Source: Aptenodytes patagonicus (taxonomy: Eukaryota; Chordata; Aves; Sphenisciformes; Spheniscidae). Taken from it: 64,000 nt of DNA. The translations under genes and the position numbers were made by a program. The DNA is taken from contig NC_134982.1 in NCBI RefSeq assembly GCF_965638725.1, positions 42,646,799-42,710,798 of the forward strand, read 5' to 3'. The notes beneath the pieces were generated by a model. It ran no database searches and was not told where the DNA came from. It was given only the letters and a program-made list of their open reading frames with translations. Shown here in pieces: positions 50,601 through 64,000 of the stretch (its first letter is position 1; each line of letters begins with the position of its first letter).

Positions 50601-53600
50601 CCGTGTAAAGCTTGGGAATGCAGTAGTATAGAAAAGAGAATGGCATGGGTCCATTAACTTTTTCTGAAGTCCTGGCAGTGGACACATACTCACTGGACAC
50701 ATACTGGGGGGAAAAAAGAAGAAAAAAAAAAAGAAAAACAAAGATTAGCCACAGTATGGCTTTTACTAGAGTTAATTATTAACTTGTCCAGAGGAAATGA
50801 AAGGCAGCAAAATATCACAGGGTTATTGATTTCATTGTAACTTTATCCAAATCCCCTACTGCGGCAAGTACTATGTAAACAAATAAGAAGACAGACCACC
50901 TTCTCCAAAGACCCTATATCACAAAAATCACAGAGCAATGCACTAAAAGGCAAGTGAGACAAAGAATGTATTTTGTTATACTGACAAAAATAGAATGAGA
51001 ATATAATGTGGAATAAAATAGATTGGAACTAGAAAAATGGGGGAAAAAACAGGAAAACAGGAAGGCTGATGAAAGAAGAGACAGCAGAAAGGGAGGAATA
51101 GAAAAACTGACAAAGGGTAATGATAGTAAAATGTCAGGACGTGGTGGAAGAAACCACCGTAACAAAGTTTTGACATTTTAAAAAGTTGTCCATTCTGTCT
51201 GTTCATCTCTATCCATCCACCACTACTGTGCTGAATTATTATAAATTACTTAAAGTTTTACTTGTGGAAAACTACAAGTTTCTGACAACAGAAGCTGTGG
51301 TGATCCTGACCAGGAGACCACTGTACATTTAGGAGCCAGTGACCCACACCACAGCAAACCTGGGCAGGTGCTGCATGTCCAGCGTGGCCTTCAGGCTGTG
51401 CCATGCCGTGCCGAGCTGCATGCCTTCCTCCGCCATAGCCTATGCATGGTTCCAGAGGAGCCTGTGGGCAGCTCCCACTCAGCAGTGGTGATAAAGCCTT
51501 GTCTTTAACAGTGCAACAAGAAGTTCTCTGGAGGACATATTTGCTTTTTGACAGTAGAAATGATGAATAGAGCTGCTTTCTTGCTAGGTAATCCTGTAAC
51601 AGCCATGAAAAGGGTCTGCAAGGGGTCTTGTGCATGGATCCAGAGTCCTGTTTGATGCCTGGGGCTCCCAGCACCTAAAGGGACGTAAGATTATCTATGC
51701 TTTTCTCTTCTTATTTTGTTAGCTCTAATAAATAGCATTGCAAGCGATACCTTACAGGGTCTGAGCACTTTTCTTTCTGGGGTGGCAATGGACCGGCACG
51801 TCCTGGGGCAAAACCAGAAGCCTAAATGAATATCACTTTAAGGAGCTAAAACCAGCACCTAGTAATAAAACTAAACCATAATAAAGCTAAAACCTTTACA
51901 TTATTCTCCCAAGAAAAACTGACATAATGTCCTCCCACCTGCAAGGCAGTACGTATGCATTCATTATGAATGACATCAGGCAATGCCAGAAGATTTGACA
52001 GTAAATGGAAATAAAACCCTTTCACAGAGACTCCTAGGGCTTTTCCTCCCTGGAAAGTTACATTTCTGCCTTACCTAAAATGGAACAACTATTTGAGAAA
52101 ATCTCTCCTTGTGGAAAATTAGTTCAACATAATAATACCTTTATCCTTTTTTTCATCTAATTGTTGACTTAAATAGAAACAATGCAAATATTATTCTGAA
52201 ACAAGGCCACCCACATTGACTTTTCCTAAACAAAAAAGTCTGAGATAACTCCACAAACAGAACAGTGCAGATCAGGATGCTCATTTCCATCTTCAAGCTG
52301 AAAGAAAGGTAGTTAGGCATCACACATCAATCATCTTAAACAATGAGACATATCTCTTGTTCCTGTATGCAGTCATATCCTAGTGTTTTCCCACAATACA
52401 TCCACAACCTTGCCTAAATCATAGCAGGAAGCCATCTAGTACCCACTACATAACACGTCTTCATCTAGTCTGTGTAGGCCTGTTCTTTAGACCTAAAAAT
52501 AAAATAAATAGAGCTTTTAGGTTTATTACTACCAGACAGCTAAGACTGCTTTTCTTCCTTTGGGAGCACACACCCTGCTTACTATAGTGATTTATGAGAT
52601 ACTGTAATCCAGACATTTTTGTCATGAGTAGTACAGTCACTACAACTAGTATTAGAATATATTCCAGACATTTCATATGCACTAAATGGACATCAAACTA
52701 CATTATGTGCTTATACTGCAAGAAAACCATCTTATTATGTGTACCCTCAGCATCGGAGTGATTTCAAGATGTCGATCCAAGGTTAATGAATTACAAGAGC
52801 ACAAACCCAGTATCAACAAAGACCCAAATCAATGCAGGAGGCCTGGGTCTCAAAATCCCTTTCTATCGCATGTAGATAAGAAAATGCACCCTGTCATAGC
52901 AAAGCAGGACTGAGGGAGAGTCGTAGCGATGAGCAATACTGCCATAGCCTTCCTGCTATTGCCAGCTCTGCAGATTTAGTCTCAGGTGGCTTTGGATGAG
53001 GGGGCTGCTCCCCAGCACGATGGTCTTCTGGGGCTGCTCACAAGATTGGCGGTGGCCACTCAGGGCTGGTGAGCACTGGAGAAACACCCAGTGGCCTTGG
53101 CCCAGGGGGCACCCGGAGGGGAGAGTGAACAGGGGACATCTCACGTGTCCTGCAGCTCAACCGAGGCAGGAGGGCACTCGGTCAGGTGAAAAAAGAGCAT
53201 CGCATTTTTTCTGCCTCGATGCTGAGTTACCCTCGGTGTGACAGTTAAGATCGACTTCTCCCGCCTCCACTCTAAAAAGGGCACATACCTTGTCAGATTT
53301 AAAAATCAGAGAATCCTAGACGTCTTGAGAATTAGTGTGTTAAAATAATTTTTATTCACCAGAAATTGAAAAGGTTGACAGTAGGGATTGGTTACAGCCA
53401 GCTACTGCTGGCAAGCTAAACCACCAAACGCATATTTTATTTTATTTATCAAAATGTTACCTTTCTTCAGCTAGGCTGCTCATCTTTAACAGTAGCATTG
53501 CCACAAAGATAGCACAATATTTATTCTTAGTCCTGTTACCACAATTAAGGAAACATTAAAACCCACAGAACATTTCTTCAGAGAAGGTGTTAACTGACTG

Positions 53601-56600
53601 ACTGACTTCAACAGATCCAAATAAGGTGTGTGTCTAACAGTACTAGACAATCTTTAAACAGAAGCCTTTTTTCTAACAGTAACCAGCTGCCCCCATCTCG
53701 CTATTCTTTCACCACTAAATTTTTCCTAAATTCCTCCATTTTATCTTTGTCCCAATCCTCCCAGGATCATGTAGCATCACATGTGGACATGCACAATTTT
53801 TGCAATGTCAGCCATTTATAAAAATTAAAAGTTGCGCATTTAAAAATATAACAGTACATTATTCTCATTAAATATTCATTAAAAACAATGAATATACCTT
53901 TATGCCTTCATTCAGTGTAGAACTTTATGCAGTTAATTTTAAAAAATCATGCACTTTTAGATGAAAACCTTTTATTTAGACTATCATTACAAATTAAACC
54001 ATTAAATAGCACTACTGTCTTCATGATAGAGAAATGAAAGAGAAGTACAGCAAACTATGTTTGTGTTTAGTTAGATGTATACCTGTGTAAACACAAAAAA
54101 ATTTTAAAAATGCACGATGCCTTGGTGATAAAGAGAGGTTCCATTACGCTGTACAAGACATAATTTTTCAAATGCCAGAGATGATTACACTATTTGTTGA
54201 GAAAGCCTGGAAAGAATAAAATAACAGGAAGAAGAGAAAACCTTTCCCCCATGCCCCCTGCACTGCTTTTTATTTCACATGCAATACCCGATTTCACATA
54301 CAAGACTGACAGAAGAGCAGCCCTGCGCCTAAGCTTCTTCCAGTGGTGAGGCCACTTTCCCGGGAAGAGGACATATGAAGTTGAATGCTCAAAGCCTAAG
54401 AAGGACATTTGTAGGTGAATATCCTGTTCACAGAGCAGCCATTGATGCTTGAATATTACGGGGGTCCAGCTGCATCAATGCAAGAGAAAATCTCCTTTAG
54501 CTCCTTCCCTAGGGACTTACTTGTCTCCCCTGTATCTGAATCCTGGCTGGACTCAAGCAACAGATAGGTATTGAGCAGCTTGGGCTCAGGTAGTGTTAGG
54601 TAGCAACTGACTAGCAGGTTTTATTTTTGAGCCTGGGTTGTGGAAAGAAATGCATTGCAGTTTCGGGCTCATGCAACAACAAAGTGCCTGAATCCTGCTT
54701 TACATGTGCACATCATTTAGTGGCTCTAATTCAAGGTTAAATTGGCAGTCCTCTGAAGAAACATGATCCCAAACCCACCAGCATGTCAAGTTCTTTTTCC
54801 CTAGTTTACTTTGAATCAAGAAGTGCCATCTACTTCAGTCAAACATGTTTTCCTTTCACATTTCTCCAGTCCTCTGTTTATTAGCCTTGTTCTGAACGCA
54901 GGAACAAGCTGTCTGGAACAAATTGGTCTCGGACACCATCTCACCCGTCACATCATCAGGACTGTTGAGGCCACCTGAGGTGCCTTTTTGGCTCCAAAAG
55001 TCACAGTGCTTGGCTATAGTGTGGTGCACAAGAGGACTTTATGCCAGCCTGGTCTCCTAGATGCTACTCTAGGGCTAATTTTAACTCCACTTGCTTCAGC
55101 TGATCTTCAGCTTCACATCTTCCTGCTTGTCTTTGCAAGGACAGACTGGCAGCCTCAGAGAACACTACATGGCTTAATTTAATTTTTCACAGAGTTGTAC
55201 ATTTGCTTATTTCCAGCTCCCTTTCTCTCTCCATCTGGTAATAAACGATGGGAAGTCATGTCAGCAGTTGCAATACCTTTGGGAAGTTTGGTGCCTATAA
55301 TTTGTGTCGTATATTACCCACTTGTAATTTGTTATGATGACTGATGACTTGTTCCAAGACCTTCTAGGCTCAGCACTGAATCTCACACGCACAGGAGCAG
55401 ACTGAACAGAGTAAGGATTCACCTCATCTCCTGTGCAGGTATATTAGGTAATCCCAATCTTGTTTATAAATCCTGGGTAAAGAAAGACACCTGCAGATGT
55501 ATCCTACAGGGAATGAGATCAATACCTTGACTAGCTCCAGCTGGGTAGCAGTACTTTGTATTCTCCAGGGTTTGCTCCATCCATAGACAGAGAGAATTAC
55601 CCATACTGAAGAATAAAAAAAAAAGAAAAAAAAAAAAAAGAACTGAACATCATGGCAGAAAATAACTGTGAATATTATGGAACTAAGTAAATTAAAAATA
55701 AATAAATAAATCAAGGGCCATCATGATGTGAAAGTTTGTCAACTAAACCAAATCAGAGAGAAATTCTTCTTGCTTTGTTTTTAATTTTTCCATGACTTTG
55801 CATCTGGAGTTTCATCATCAGTAGATCAGGAAAATTTCTTTGTAGTATAAAAAGGGTCTTGATAAAGCAGTGGCCAAAAAGAGCTTTATATCATGAAAGG
55901 TGGCTTATTTCCCATCTGTATCAGTTTTCCTTGAGGTATCTGACTTTCATTTAGCACTTCACAAGATTTATCCCAGATCTGTGTCTCTTGAAATCAATCC
56001 CATGCTATTTTTTTTATTTTTCTTTTTCTATTGGTGATTTCATTTTGAATGGAAACTACCTCTGCAGCAAGCCCTGATGTACAACTACACTACTGATTTA
56101 CCCATATGCAGAAAAGGACCCGTCCAAACAAATTCCTGCATTTAACCTCATTAAAGACAACCAAGATACATTTGTTTTTCTTGGCTGGACATTTGATTAC
56201 TAGCTTAGTCCACACAGCATAAAGCATGTTTGTTTAAGGCTCATAGGAGATAAGAGGTCAGAAAAGAAAGCCAGGAATCCACTTACATTAAAAAAAAAAT
56301 CTTTTAAAAGTTTAGAGTAATTGTTATGCCAGATAAGGTTTTGAAAAAGAAACAAAACCTGTTCAGCAAGTTTGAGTTTGATACAAGCCAAGAATCACCA
56401 GGAAATTCTAGTTCCACAGATGTTCTACCAGTACCGTAAGGGTCACTGTGTTTGCTTTAACTTCCCTGGCTTTAAAAGGGATGTAATAGCTTTTTACATT
56501 TATTAACCAACATTCCCATTTAACTTTCTTAAGAGCAATGGGGAAATGCTAAGGAAATACGTATACATTCTTAAACATTTTATTGATCTAATTTCTTATG

Positions 56601-59600
56601 GAGCACCCTGTCTTTCTAGAATAATTTTTTTTCAGTCTAAAATTACTCAGATATATATTTTTATGGAAAATGAATTTGCTTTAATGATAAACTCAATCTC
56701 AGTGCTGGCCAGCTGTAATAGGTCATTTCACTCCTTAGTTAGGCACTTCAGTCAGTGTTTTTGAATGCTGCTAATCATGCTGACTGCAGAATAACAATAT
56801 GACACTTGGATTTGGCTAGGTGTTAAATTTCAAACCATTGTAAGTTACTTTATTGTCCTGATTACAGGCTGGCTCTTTTTCTGTACACGAAAGGGAAAAA
56901 ACCCAACCCCAACCCCAAATGGTTGCCAACAGTAGCACTGTAAGATGTCACTTCAGCAGACAGCCACAAAGCCATCAAATGACCCGTGGTTATCTCTATC
57001 CCATCTCCAGCTGTCAGAAAGCTGCAGGGCCATGGCACAAACCTGCCTGCTCTGGACACTCCTACTGCCACGGCTGTGGCGCTGCTGCCATTGCCATGTC
57101 TCTTCCCGCTCCATCCTCGGCAGGGGCAGCAATGCCAGGCGCGCCGGAGGGGTAGCGAGAGCAGCGGCACCAGTGGTGCCGGCAACAGCAGGAAAATCAC
57201 AGACACCAGCAGAGCTGAGGATCGGAGCAGCAGCAGGGGTGCCCAGAAAGGAATAAAACTGAACATAAGTGTGAAATCAAATGCCATTCTGAGTCAGCTT
57301 ATAATCAGAATAATGCAGGTACCATCCAGCAAGCTGCAAATGGGCTTTAAAATTAATTGCACACAACAGAACATATTGCAATACTGTTTTCAAATACGCT
57401 TGTTTATAGCAAATGGCAACTATTTTTGTCACAATTATAGCAAACAAGAGGCAAGCATTGTGCTTTTCAAGGATGGGGACATATCATAAACCGTCCCAGT
57501 TCTCTGGGTTGCTTGCTGACACCATGGAGTTGGTGGAGTTTTCTGTATCTAGATTTGAAACTTTGTTTCCTAGATTTCTCAAAAATTGAACATGTGTCTC
57601 TGCAGACGCTTTCCTGGGTACCTTATTTTAGTTTGAGGTCTAAGCCCTAGGCTGCCCATTATTTTGTCAGGTCTATTCTCAATGAACTGTAACTCCCCAG
57701 AGGAAAAATCTGGTTTTATTATGGACTATTTCCCCTGTAAGGGATTAGTCAAAGAAAAGATGGGTAGCAACTGTATCCTTCTTAATCATTTTGGCATCCC
57801 ATCAGAGTCATCCAGCTGTACTTATTTCCAGCACAGTGTCATGCCAGGCCATTCTGGGCGCAGCATTGCAAACATTTGCCACATGCTGTGATTGTGAACC
57901 CTTCAAGGAAACAGGTGAGCCAAACTGATGGGGACTACTGTTTGGATGGAGGAAATACCAGTTAGTCAACTTTCTTCTCTTCTCTGTCTTTGGTGGAATA
58001 CAAGTTCTCCATGCCTCAGGATGCAAAACATCCTTATCTTGGAAGCACCACACACTTCACATGAGCTGAGCCATCTGAATTAGAGCAGATAACCCTCAGG
58101 AAATGCTTATCACATTGAGCAGGGAATTCTCATTACTGTTTCTTGTCTGTTTTCATGGAATAGATGGGCTTCTACATCTCTCCTTTTAAATATGTTCAAC
58201 ATTTGTAAATACCCTGGCTCTTCCAAGTCTGAGACTCTAGCCCAACCAGCTCACTTCTGTATCCATCCGAAGGGAATTCACTGAATGCAAAGGGTGTCCC
58301 AACTGACTATGATTTGGTCCTAAAGTCACTTCTGTTCACTTTCATCTGGGAATGAGGATTCAAAGCAAAATAGTTATATAGGCCTGACTACAATGACACA
58401 GACTTTCCTCCTCTCTAAATTATTGTGACCAGGAGTAAAACTGGAGAAAAATAACGGTTCTGTTGAAAAGTCCTGAGCACATACTCGTGGAAACTTTTCA
58501 GAGGCTAATAAATAAGACCATTTGAGTGAATGAGGCTTTTATTCTCAGCTTGAGACTGCAGTGGCTGAAACTGATACGCAGCCAAATGAATATTAGGCAC
58601 TCTCAGCAGAACTGAACTCTCTTGTTAAGTAGTAGTTACTCCTATTCTGAAGTAAAAGCTTTAGCTAGTCTGTGATTAATATTGTATATTGATTTGGTGT
58701 GAGGACAATGAAAGGATTTCAAAAGTAATTATATCTGCAAATTTGAAGAAATACTTTCCAAATTTGATGAACAGAACAGAAAACAGAAGACAGTAAGTCT
58801 CTGAAGAGAAAACTGGCTCACAATGTGTGGAAATATATGCATACCAAGGATGTCTGGAGGCAGGTACTTAGATAAGTAAGCCAGCTGAGGTTGCCTTTAT
58901 GTTAATGAGCAGCACTCAGTGGGCTCACCCTCCTGCCACAGCCTCCAAGACAATGCATGCGCCTTTTAAAATATTGCTGAGTCTTAAAAACAAATTTATA
59001 GTGCATCATAATGTGAGGATATTAATACTTTGCCAACACATGGCACCTTCCCTCAGAAAATCTGTGCGGCCCTTTTTACACTGGTTAGTACTTACAAAAG
59101 AAATCTCCTATGACTGCAAAGAAACCCCAAACTGGATTGTGTAATTCTGTTTTGACACTACTGATGTTACCGCCTGTTTACACCGAAGAACAAAAGCACA
59201 GATATAACTTTCTGAAACTTATACACTGAAATCCATACAGATACATTTAAATTGTCACTTGTATTCACTGGTATTTAGGAAAGTTCAAAAGGTGTTATCT
59301 GACCATTTCAGCACTACTGAAATTAAATTCATGACCAGTGTGCTCACAAATTAAATTTCATTCATTATTTGGTCAAAGTCACAAAAAAGAAAGAAGCAGA
59401 ACCACAAATGTAATCAATGTATTATGTGAAGCAAAGCTTTATCTTAGCATTCATACAGACAGCTTCTGCTCACCAATGTAAGTGTTCACATTTTAGGAAA
59501 TGGGAGAGGTTAGCTGGTTGGTTTTAGCTGCACACATTTGCATTTACTCATTCTGGAAAGTTTTTGTCAAGATGAGTAGCTGCATACTAACTTTTACTAC

Positions 59601-62600
59601 TTATCAGGGTACTCCCCACCTACCAGTAGTAGAAATGCTAGCAAAACACTTTGGGTATGTTAAGTTTGCTAATAACAACGATAATAGATGGCTCATCCCC
59701 ATCTTTGCAATGGAGGATTAATAATAAAAATAATGAGTAAACTGTTAGGGGATTGCAGTGGGACTAGAAGGAAAACATAAAACTAACAATATGATTCACC
59801 TTTTAGCTAAAGGAGTATGAGTGCACTGTTCCAGTTAAGCAATTTCTTCTTTAAAAGACACCAAAATAAGTATTCAAATTAGAAAGCAACTTGAAATACA
59901 CTATGTTTGTTTATGCAGACTACATTTAATCTGGTGCTAAGCAGAGAGTTGTGTTACTTAATTCACCTTTGCTCCTAGGTGTAAGCAATAAGGGTGAGTA
60001 TATGTACAGGACTGGAACACAGTGTTGTGCTGGGGAGCACCAAAGGCAGGTACAGCCAGTACTGCTGCTTATAAACTTAGTAAAGCATATGAATGAGCAT
60101 ATTGCTAAGAAAAACAATAAGCCTTTTTTTTAATGCATCCTTCTGTTGCTTAGCTTTATTTTCTACCTGAACTTTCTCTCCCACATTGTTAGAGTGTTAC
60201 CTTAAGGAAAAGAGGAGGATGGACTCATCCTCCTGAAGGTCTGAGACCCAGGCAAGGGGATGGGCTTTCTGGTTTGTACGGTCTTGTAAGACCTTTCTTT
60301 GTACAGTCGTGTTTGTAAGGTCTTGGCTTAAGCTGTGCTGTTCCATTTGCTATAGCACTACATTAAATACACCTTTCACTTACAATAGCTACAGACCTAC
60401 TTACCACATGAAGATCTTTTAAGAATAATATACCTAATGTTTATCAAACATTGAGGTCTTCACAGGCTAAGTACTGCCAAGGGGTTTGGGGCCTATTTCC
60501 CCAAAACTTCTTCTCCCCAGAACAGAAGTAAAAAAACCCATGAAAGGTCATTTAATAGGAATGGTAAGAAAGCAAAAATGCAAGTAATGCATAGACTAAT
60601 TGGAAAACTATGTAGCCAGTATAGAGATGTGAGAGGTCTGAAACTAAAAAATGTCTCATTGGGGAAGGGAAGAAAAATCTGCAACCAGACTTTTCCTGGG
60701 GGATTTATATAGCTGTAGAAATTGAGCCAAATAAATAGTCTGAATTCAACAGTGTTGCCAGTAGCTACCACAGATTTGTTACTCGCTGTATTTTCCCCAC
60801 CTCATAATGACCTGCTTGTCCCAGACAGAAATACAGTTCAGCAAAACTGTAAGCTGAGAGGAACTTGGTTAGTTTTGTTAAAATTATTTCCTGAGCTAAA
60901 TACGAGAGTTGCTAGATACTGGGTAATGTTTCAAATAAAGGTGTGTAAGAAAGCCTCATAATTAAGTATTGCAATAATACTTTCATCAGGTAGCAGACTA
61001 ATCCTGTATCATCCAGACTGGTCCAGAACTAGTTTCTATCTGGTAGCAGTTTTCTCCTGAAGGAGCATCACAATAATAGGTGAAAACAGTCTTTCCTAGA
61101 TTTCACTATAGTTACAGTGGACTATTGCATTGTTAATAGAATAGCCAGAGAACGTAGGTGTGTAAGTGAAGTGGCCCTACACTATTTTTTTACCTATGCA
61201 AATAGTTACAACCTATTACATAGACTTTCAGAAATGCAAGAACACAGGGGAAGAGAAGGCTGATCCAGAAGGCTAGAGGAGAGTTCAGGGAGGGGTGTGC
61301 AATGGGAAGGCAGCAGCCAGACAGTGTACAGCCAGAGGCAGGAGCGGATCTGGCAGCTGGTAAAGAAGGTGCTCAGCTAAGATTTTTACTCTGAGCAACA
61401 GCCTCTCCGCAGGCTACCCTGGGAAGCAGAAATAGCCCAAGCCTGGCTTACATGAAGCAGTGGCGAGGGGAAGGTGTTGTTTGCTGCCTGTATGTTGTGA
61501 GCAGAGTAAGGGAGGCTTCTGGCTCTCTGAGCCACTGCAGGGTCTTGAGGGCCAATTCTTCTTAAGAACAGAAAAAAAAAAATTCTTTAATACATGTATT
61601 TACTTTTAAACTGTGATCTGGCTCTACGTGAAGAAGCTACCAGCAGATAGACTTGGTCAGGTTTTAATTTTTCTTGTTAATATACTCAGGAAAATCTCAG
61701 CTTTGCAACCTTGATCACTGAATGACTAACTTATATTTTGGATTCCGCACACATGCCCAGTTTCTAATTCTTGAGTGAGCTTGGAACAGCTGACAGAGGA
61801 ATCTCCCTAAGATTAATCTGTCTGCTGATGACCACAGCTACACCACATTCAAACACTTGTGTTTCCCAAGCAGAGGCACTGAACAGGCACCACTGCATGT
61901 TCAAAGAAATGTGCAGTCAAACTCTGTTCAACTTCTTGGACAGAGCTTAATAAAAATTAAAAAAACCACTGGAGACTCACAGAAGTTCAAAGTTATTCAT
62001 ATTGAATATTGAACTCAGGAAGGATGTTTAAATAGTCTGGGTTTTCTTTTCTAAATCCATTAAAAATATTTTCTGGTTTGCCCCTTCTTTATCAAGCAAT
62101 TAGACTTGTTTGCTCTCTTCTCTTTCCTCTATCAGGTGTTGTCAGGGCTACTTGTTTTTACTTCCTTATTTGCATTTCTTTAATGGAGACAAAATATCCA
62201 GGCACCCAACAGACTCAACAATTCACAAAAACAAAGTCCTAGGTAAAAGCAGCACAACATTATTCAAGATTTTCTCACACACTTGCACATCTCTATTTGT
62301 CTTCAGCTGAGCAGTTATAACCTACTGGATGAAGAGCTATTCTGTTTGGTCATAAACCTTACCAACCAGAAACTCATAGAGAGACTTGTCTACCAGATCA
62401 GTGGGCCTGCTCCAAAACTGAGACATCAGTTCTTCCCATCATTTAGGACTCAACTATTCTGTACAAAGAGGAATAACCTCAAAACATGTTTGTTTATTGA
62501 GGTCCCAAAAGAGAAAAAAAAAACCTTAAACAAGTTGGGTTGTTTTTTTTTCTATCAATAGTATATAATGAAAGTGAAAGAACATATGTAGTAGCAGAGC

Positions 62601-64000
62601 TATTAGTCATTATACTTTATTTTACCTATTTAAATATTCATAATCCTCATGTATGCAGAGAACATCCCTCACATACGCCTTGGGTCCTCCACAATATTAA
62701 GTACAACATACCTGATTTTGGAAAGACAGGCTGAGAATGCGTTTAGCTAAAATACATGGTTTAATAAAATTCTGAAGGGATGGGAATAATAATGACAGCA
62801 TGATGTTCCTGCCCAGGGTGACAGGCTGCAGCTCACCTTCTGGACTAGGAGGCCACCCAGTAGGATTCAGGAGTGTGTGGCCATGTGGAAGGGCAGAAGA
62901 TCCTGAGGAAAATTTGAAGGAATATTCTCTCATTTCCCCTCACCAATGACTCTGAGGGGCTGTCACACATCTACTTAATCCATGTATGCCACATGGATTA
63001 GTGGCATGAAAAGTCAAGTTGGTTGAACCAGTTGCCAGTATATGAGGTAGGTTCCTTGTGGCCTCCATGATAAGAGTCCCCCAGAAATCATGGGGGCAGC
63101 TGTGAGCACTTGCAGAAGCTGGGTGGCCTCCATGCTGCTCCTCCCATGGGAAAGAGGAAGGTGGTGGGACCAACTGGGCACCTCATAGACATCAGATTTG
63201 GATGTGTGGAACTGCAAAGAAACTGAAACAGGCAGTCCCTCCAAAGATTTTTTTTTCCCCTTCGTTTACAAAATCTGCCTACAATTCACACTAAGAAGGA
63301 AAAAGAAAAAAAGAAAAAAGAGACAGAAAGTGGTAGTGAGATGTTGTGTTTCTAGATGGTGAATTACCACTGAAACAAAGTTAGAATTAAAACCACAGAA
63401 TCTGTATTTTTGCAGTGTACCTAAAGAAATTCATAGTTTTATCCTGTTGGGCATAAGGATGGTCAAGAGTATGCTCTTCTGGCAGACCTCAACTGAGGTA
63501 GCTCAGCTCAAGTGAGAGCAGCCACAGAGCAAGTCTGTATTTGCACTGCACTTCGCTGTCAGGGGTGTTTGAACTTCCTACAATAAATGCCCAAATTATA
63601 AGCCCCGCCATACACAGAGGCAGATGCTGGATCCTTTACCAAGGCATTCTGGAAGAAGATGTCTGCCCTTTTGGACAGGAGGGAAAAGACTTGTGGGAAG
63701 ACACTGGAGAATTCATGTCACAGCAGTTCTCCCATCTTGTGGCTGCACCTTGGAGCCATCCTGTTAGCAACTAGTAAGTTGTACTGACCTAAGGTTTAAC
63801 CAGCCCACTCTTGGGCCACTTGTAGAGGGTGGTATTACTGCAGCTAAGGAGAAGGTTGTGCATACGGATAGAAATCACTCTGGAATAACATAAAAGTTTA
63901 ATGCTTGAACTAATTTTGCAAAGAAGGCAAGCCCTGATAACTCACAGTAGGGGCTAGGAGTCAGAATTATATGCAGATCACAACTTTTTTCATGAAAATA
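47666..64000. other. Noncoding DNA to the end of the window
   Basis: About 16 kb, AT-rich, without a supportable gene. Local GC-rich patches lie near 51300-51520, 52990-53230, 56970-57250 and 62810-63180. The 56986-57489 plus-strand frame (167 codons) and the 51258-51674 minus-strand frame (138 codons) are the longest, and neither shows a known domain. Small poly-A/T tracts are scattered through it. It could hold distal regulatory elements, or the outer 3' flank of the next gene. Confidence 0.5.
62976..63007. repeat. Overlapping short inverted repeats
   Basis: TAATCCATGT (62976-62985) pairs exactly with ACATGGATTA (62991-63000) over a 5-base loop. In competition, ATGCCAC (62986-62992) pairs with GTGGCAT (63001-63007). 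The two stems share bases and so exclude each other. Confidence 0.85.

Noticed and set aside
39350-64000. C-terminal exons of PRUNE2, expected next by synteny
   Set aside because: No BCH-domain motif was found on either strand. The gene probably lies beyond the window.

Overview
The window looks like ordinary nuclear DNA from a bird. Evidence: AT-rich intron-bearing sequence with two vertebrate genes, a decayed CR1 LINE, LTR-type repeats of avian style, and two CpG islands. I cannot name the species. Only two protein-coding genes are supportable. RFK (riboflavin kinase) lies on the minus strand in four coding exons between 6732 and 2604. GCNT1 (core 2 beta-1,6-N-acetylglucosaminyltransferase) lies on the plus strand, with its whole reading frame in one exon at 37031-38311. 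From memory, the divergent RFK/GCNT1 order matches human 9q21 and the bird Z chromosome.

Layout: 1-2603 is the RFK 3'UTR and end region. 2604-6732 holds the RFK exons and introns, including a second, diverged copy of exon 2 inside intron 2. 6260-7640 is the RFK CpG island, with a G-quadruplex-prone repeat. 7640-25380 is intergenic and holds a 144-bp near-perfect inverted repeat (11248-11861), a 495-bp solo LTR (20023-20517, minus) and a second LTR-like repeat (to 21941, plus). 25380-26440 is a second CpG island, the best candidate for the GCNT1 promoter and first noncoding exon. It is followed by a roughly 530-bp polypyrimidine tract with 29 copies of CCTCT. 26250-36896 is the presumed GCNT1 5' intron. 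36897 to about 39345 is the GCNT1 terminal exon, with two upstream ORFs, the CDS and the 3'UTR. 39350-64000 is noncoding, with a degenerate CR1 LINE near 46870-47665 and a perfect 17-bp hairpin at 40117-40154.

The two genes do not act in one pathway. RFK makes FMN from riboflavin in the cytosol, and GCNT1 branches O-glycans in the Golgi; they are neighbours by conserved synteny. No prokaryotic-style system, CRISPR array, tRNA or rRNA was seen. The most interesting observation is the duplicated RFK exon. It keeps an open frame and an acceptor, and has gained a consensus donor that would let it replace exon 2 in frame. The reported long ORFs in CpG islands and in the CCTCT tract are composition artefacts.
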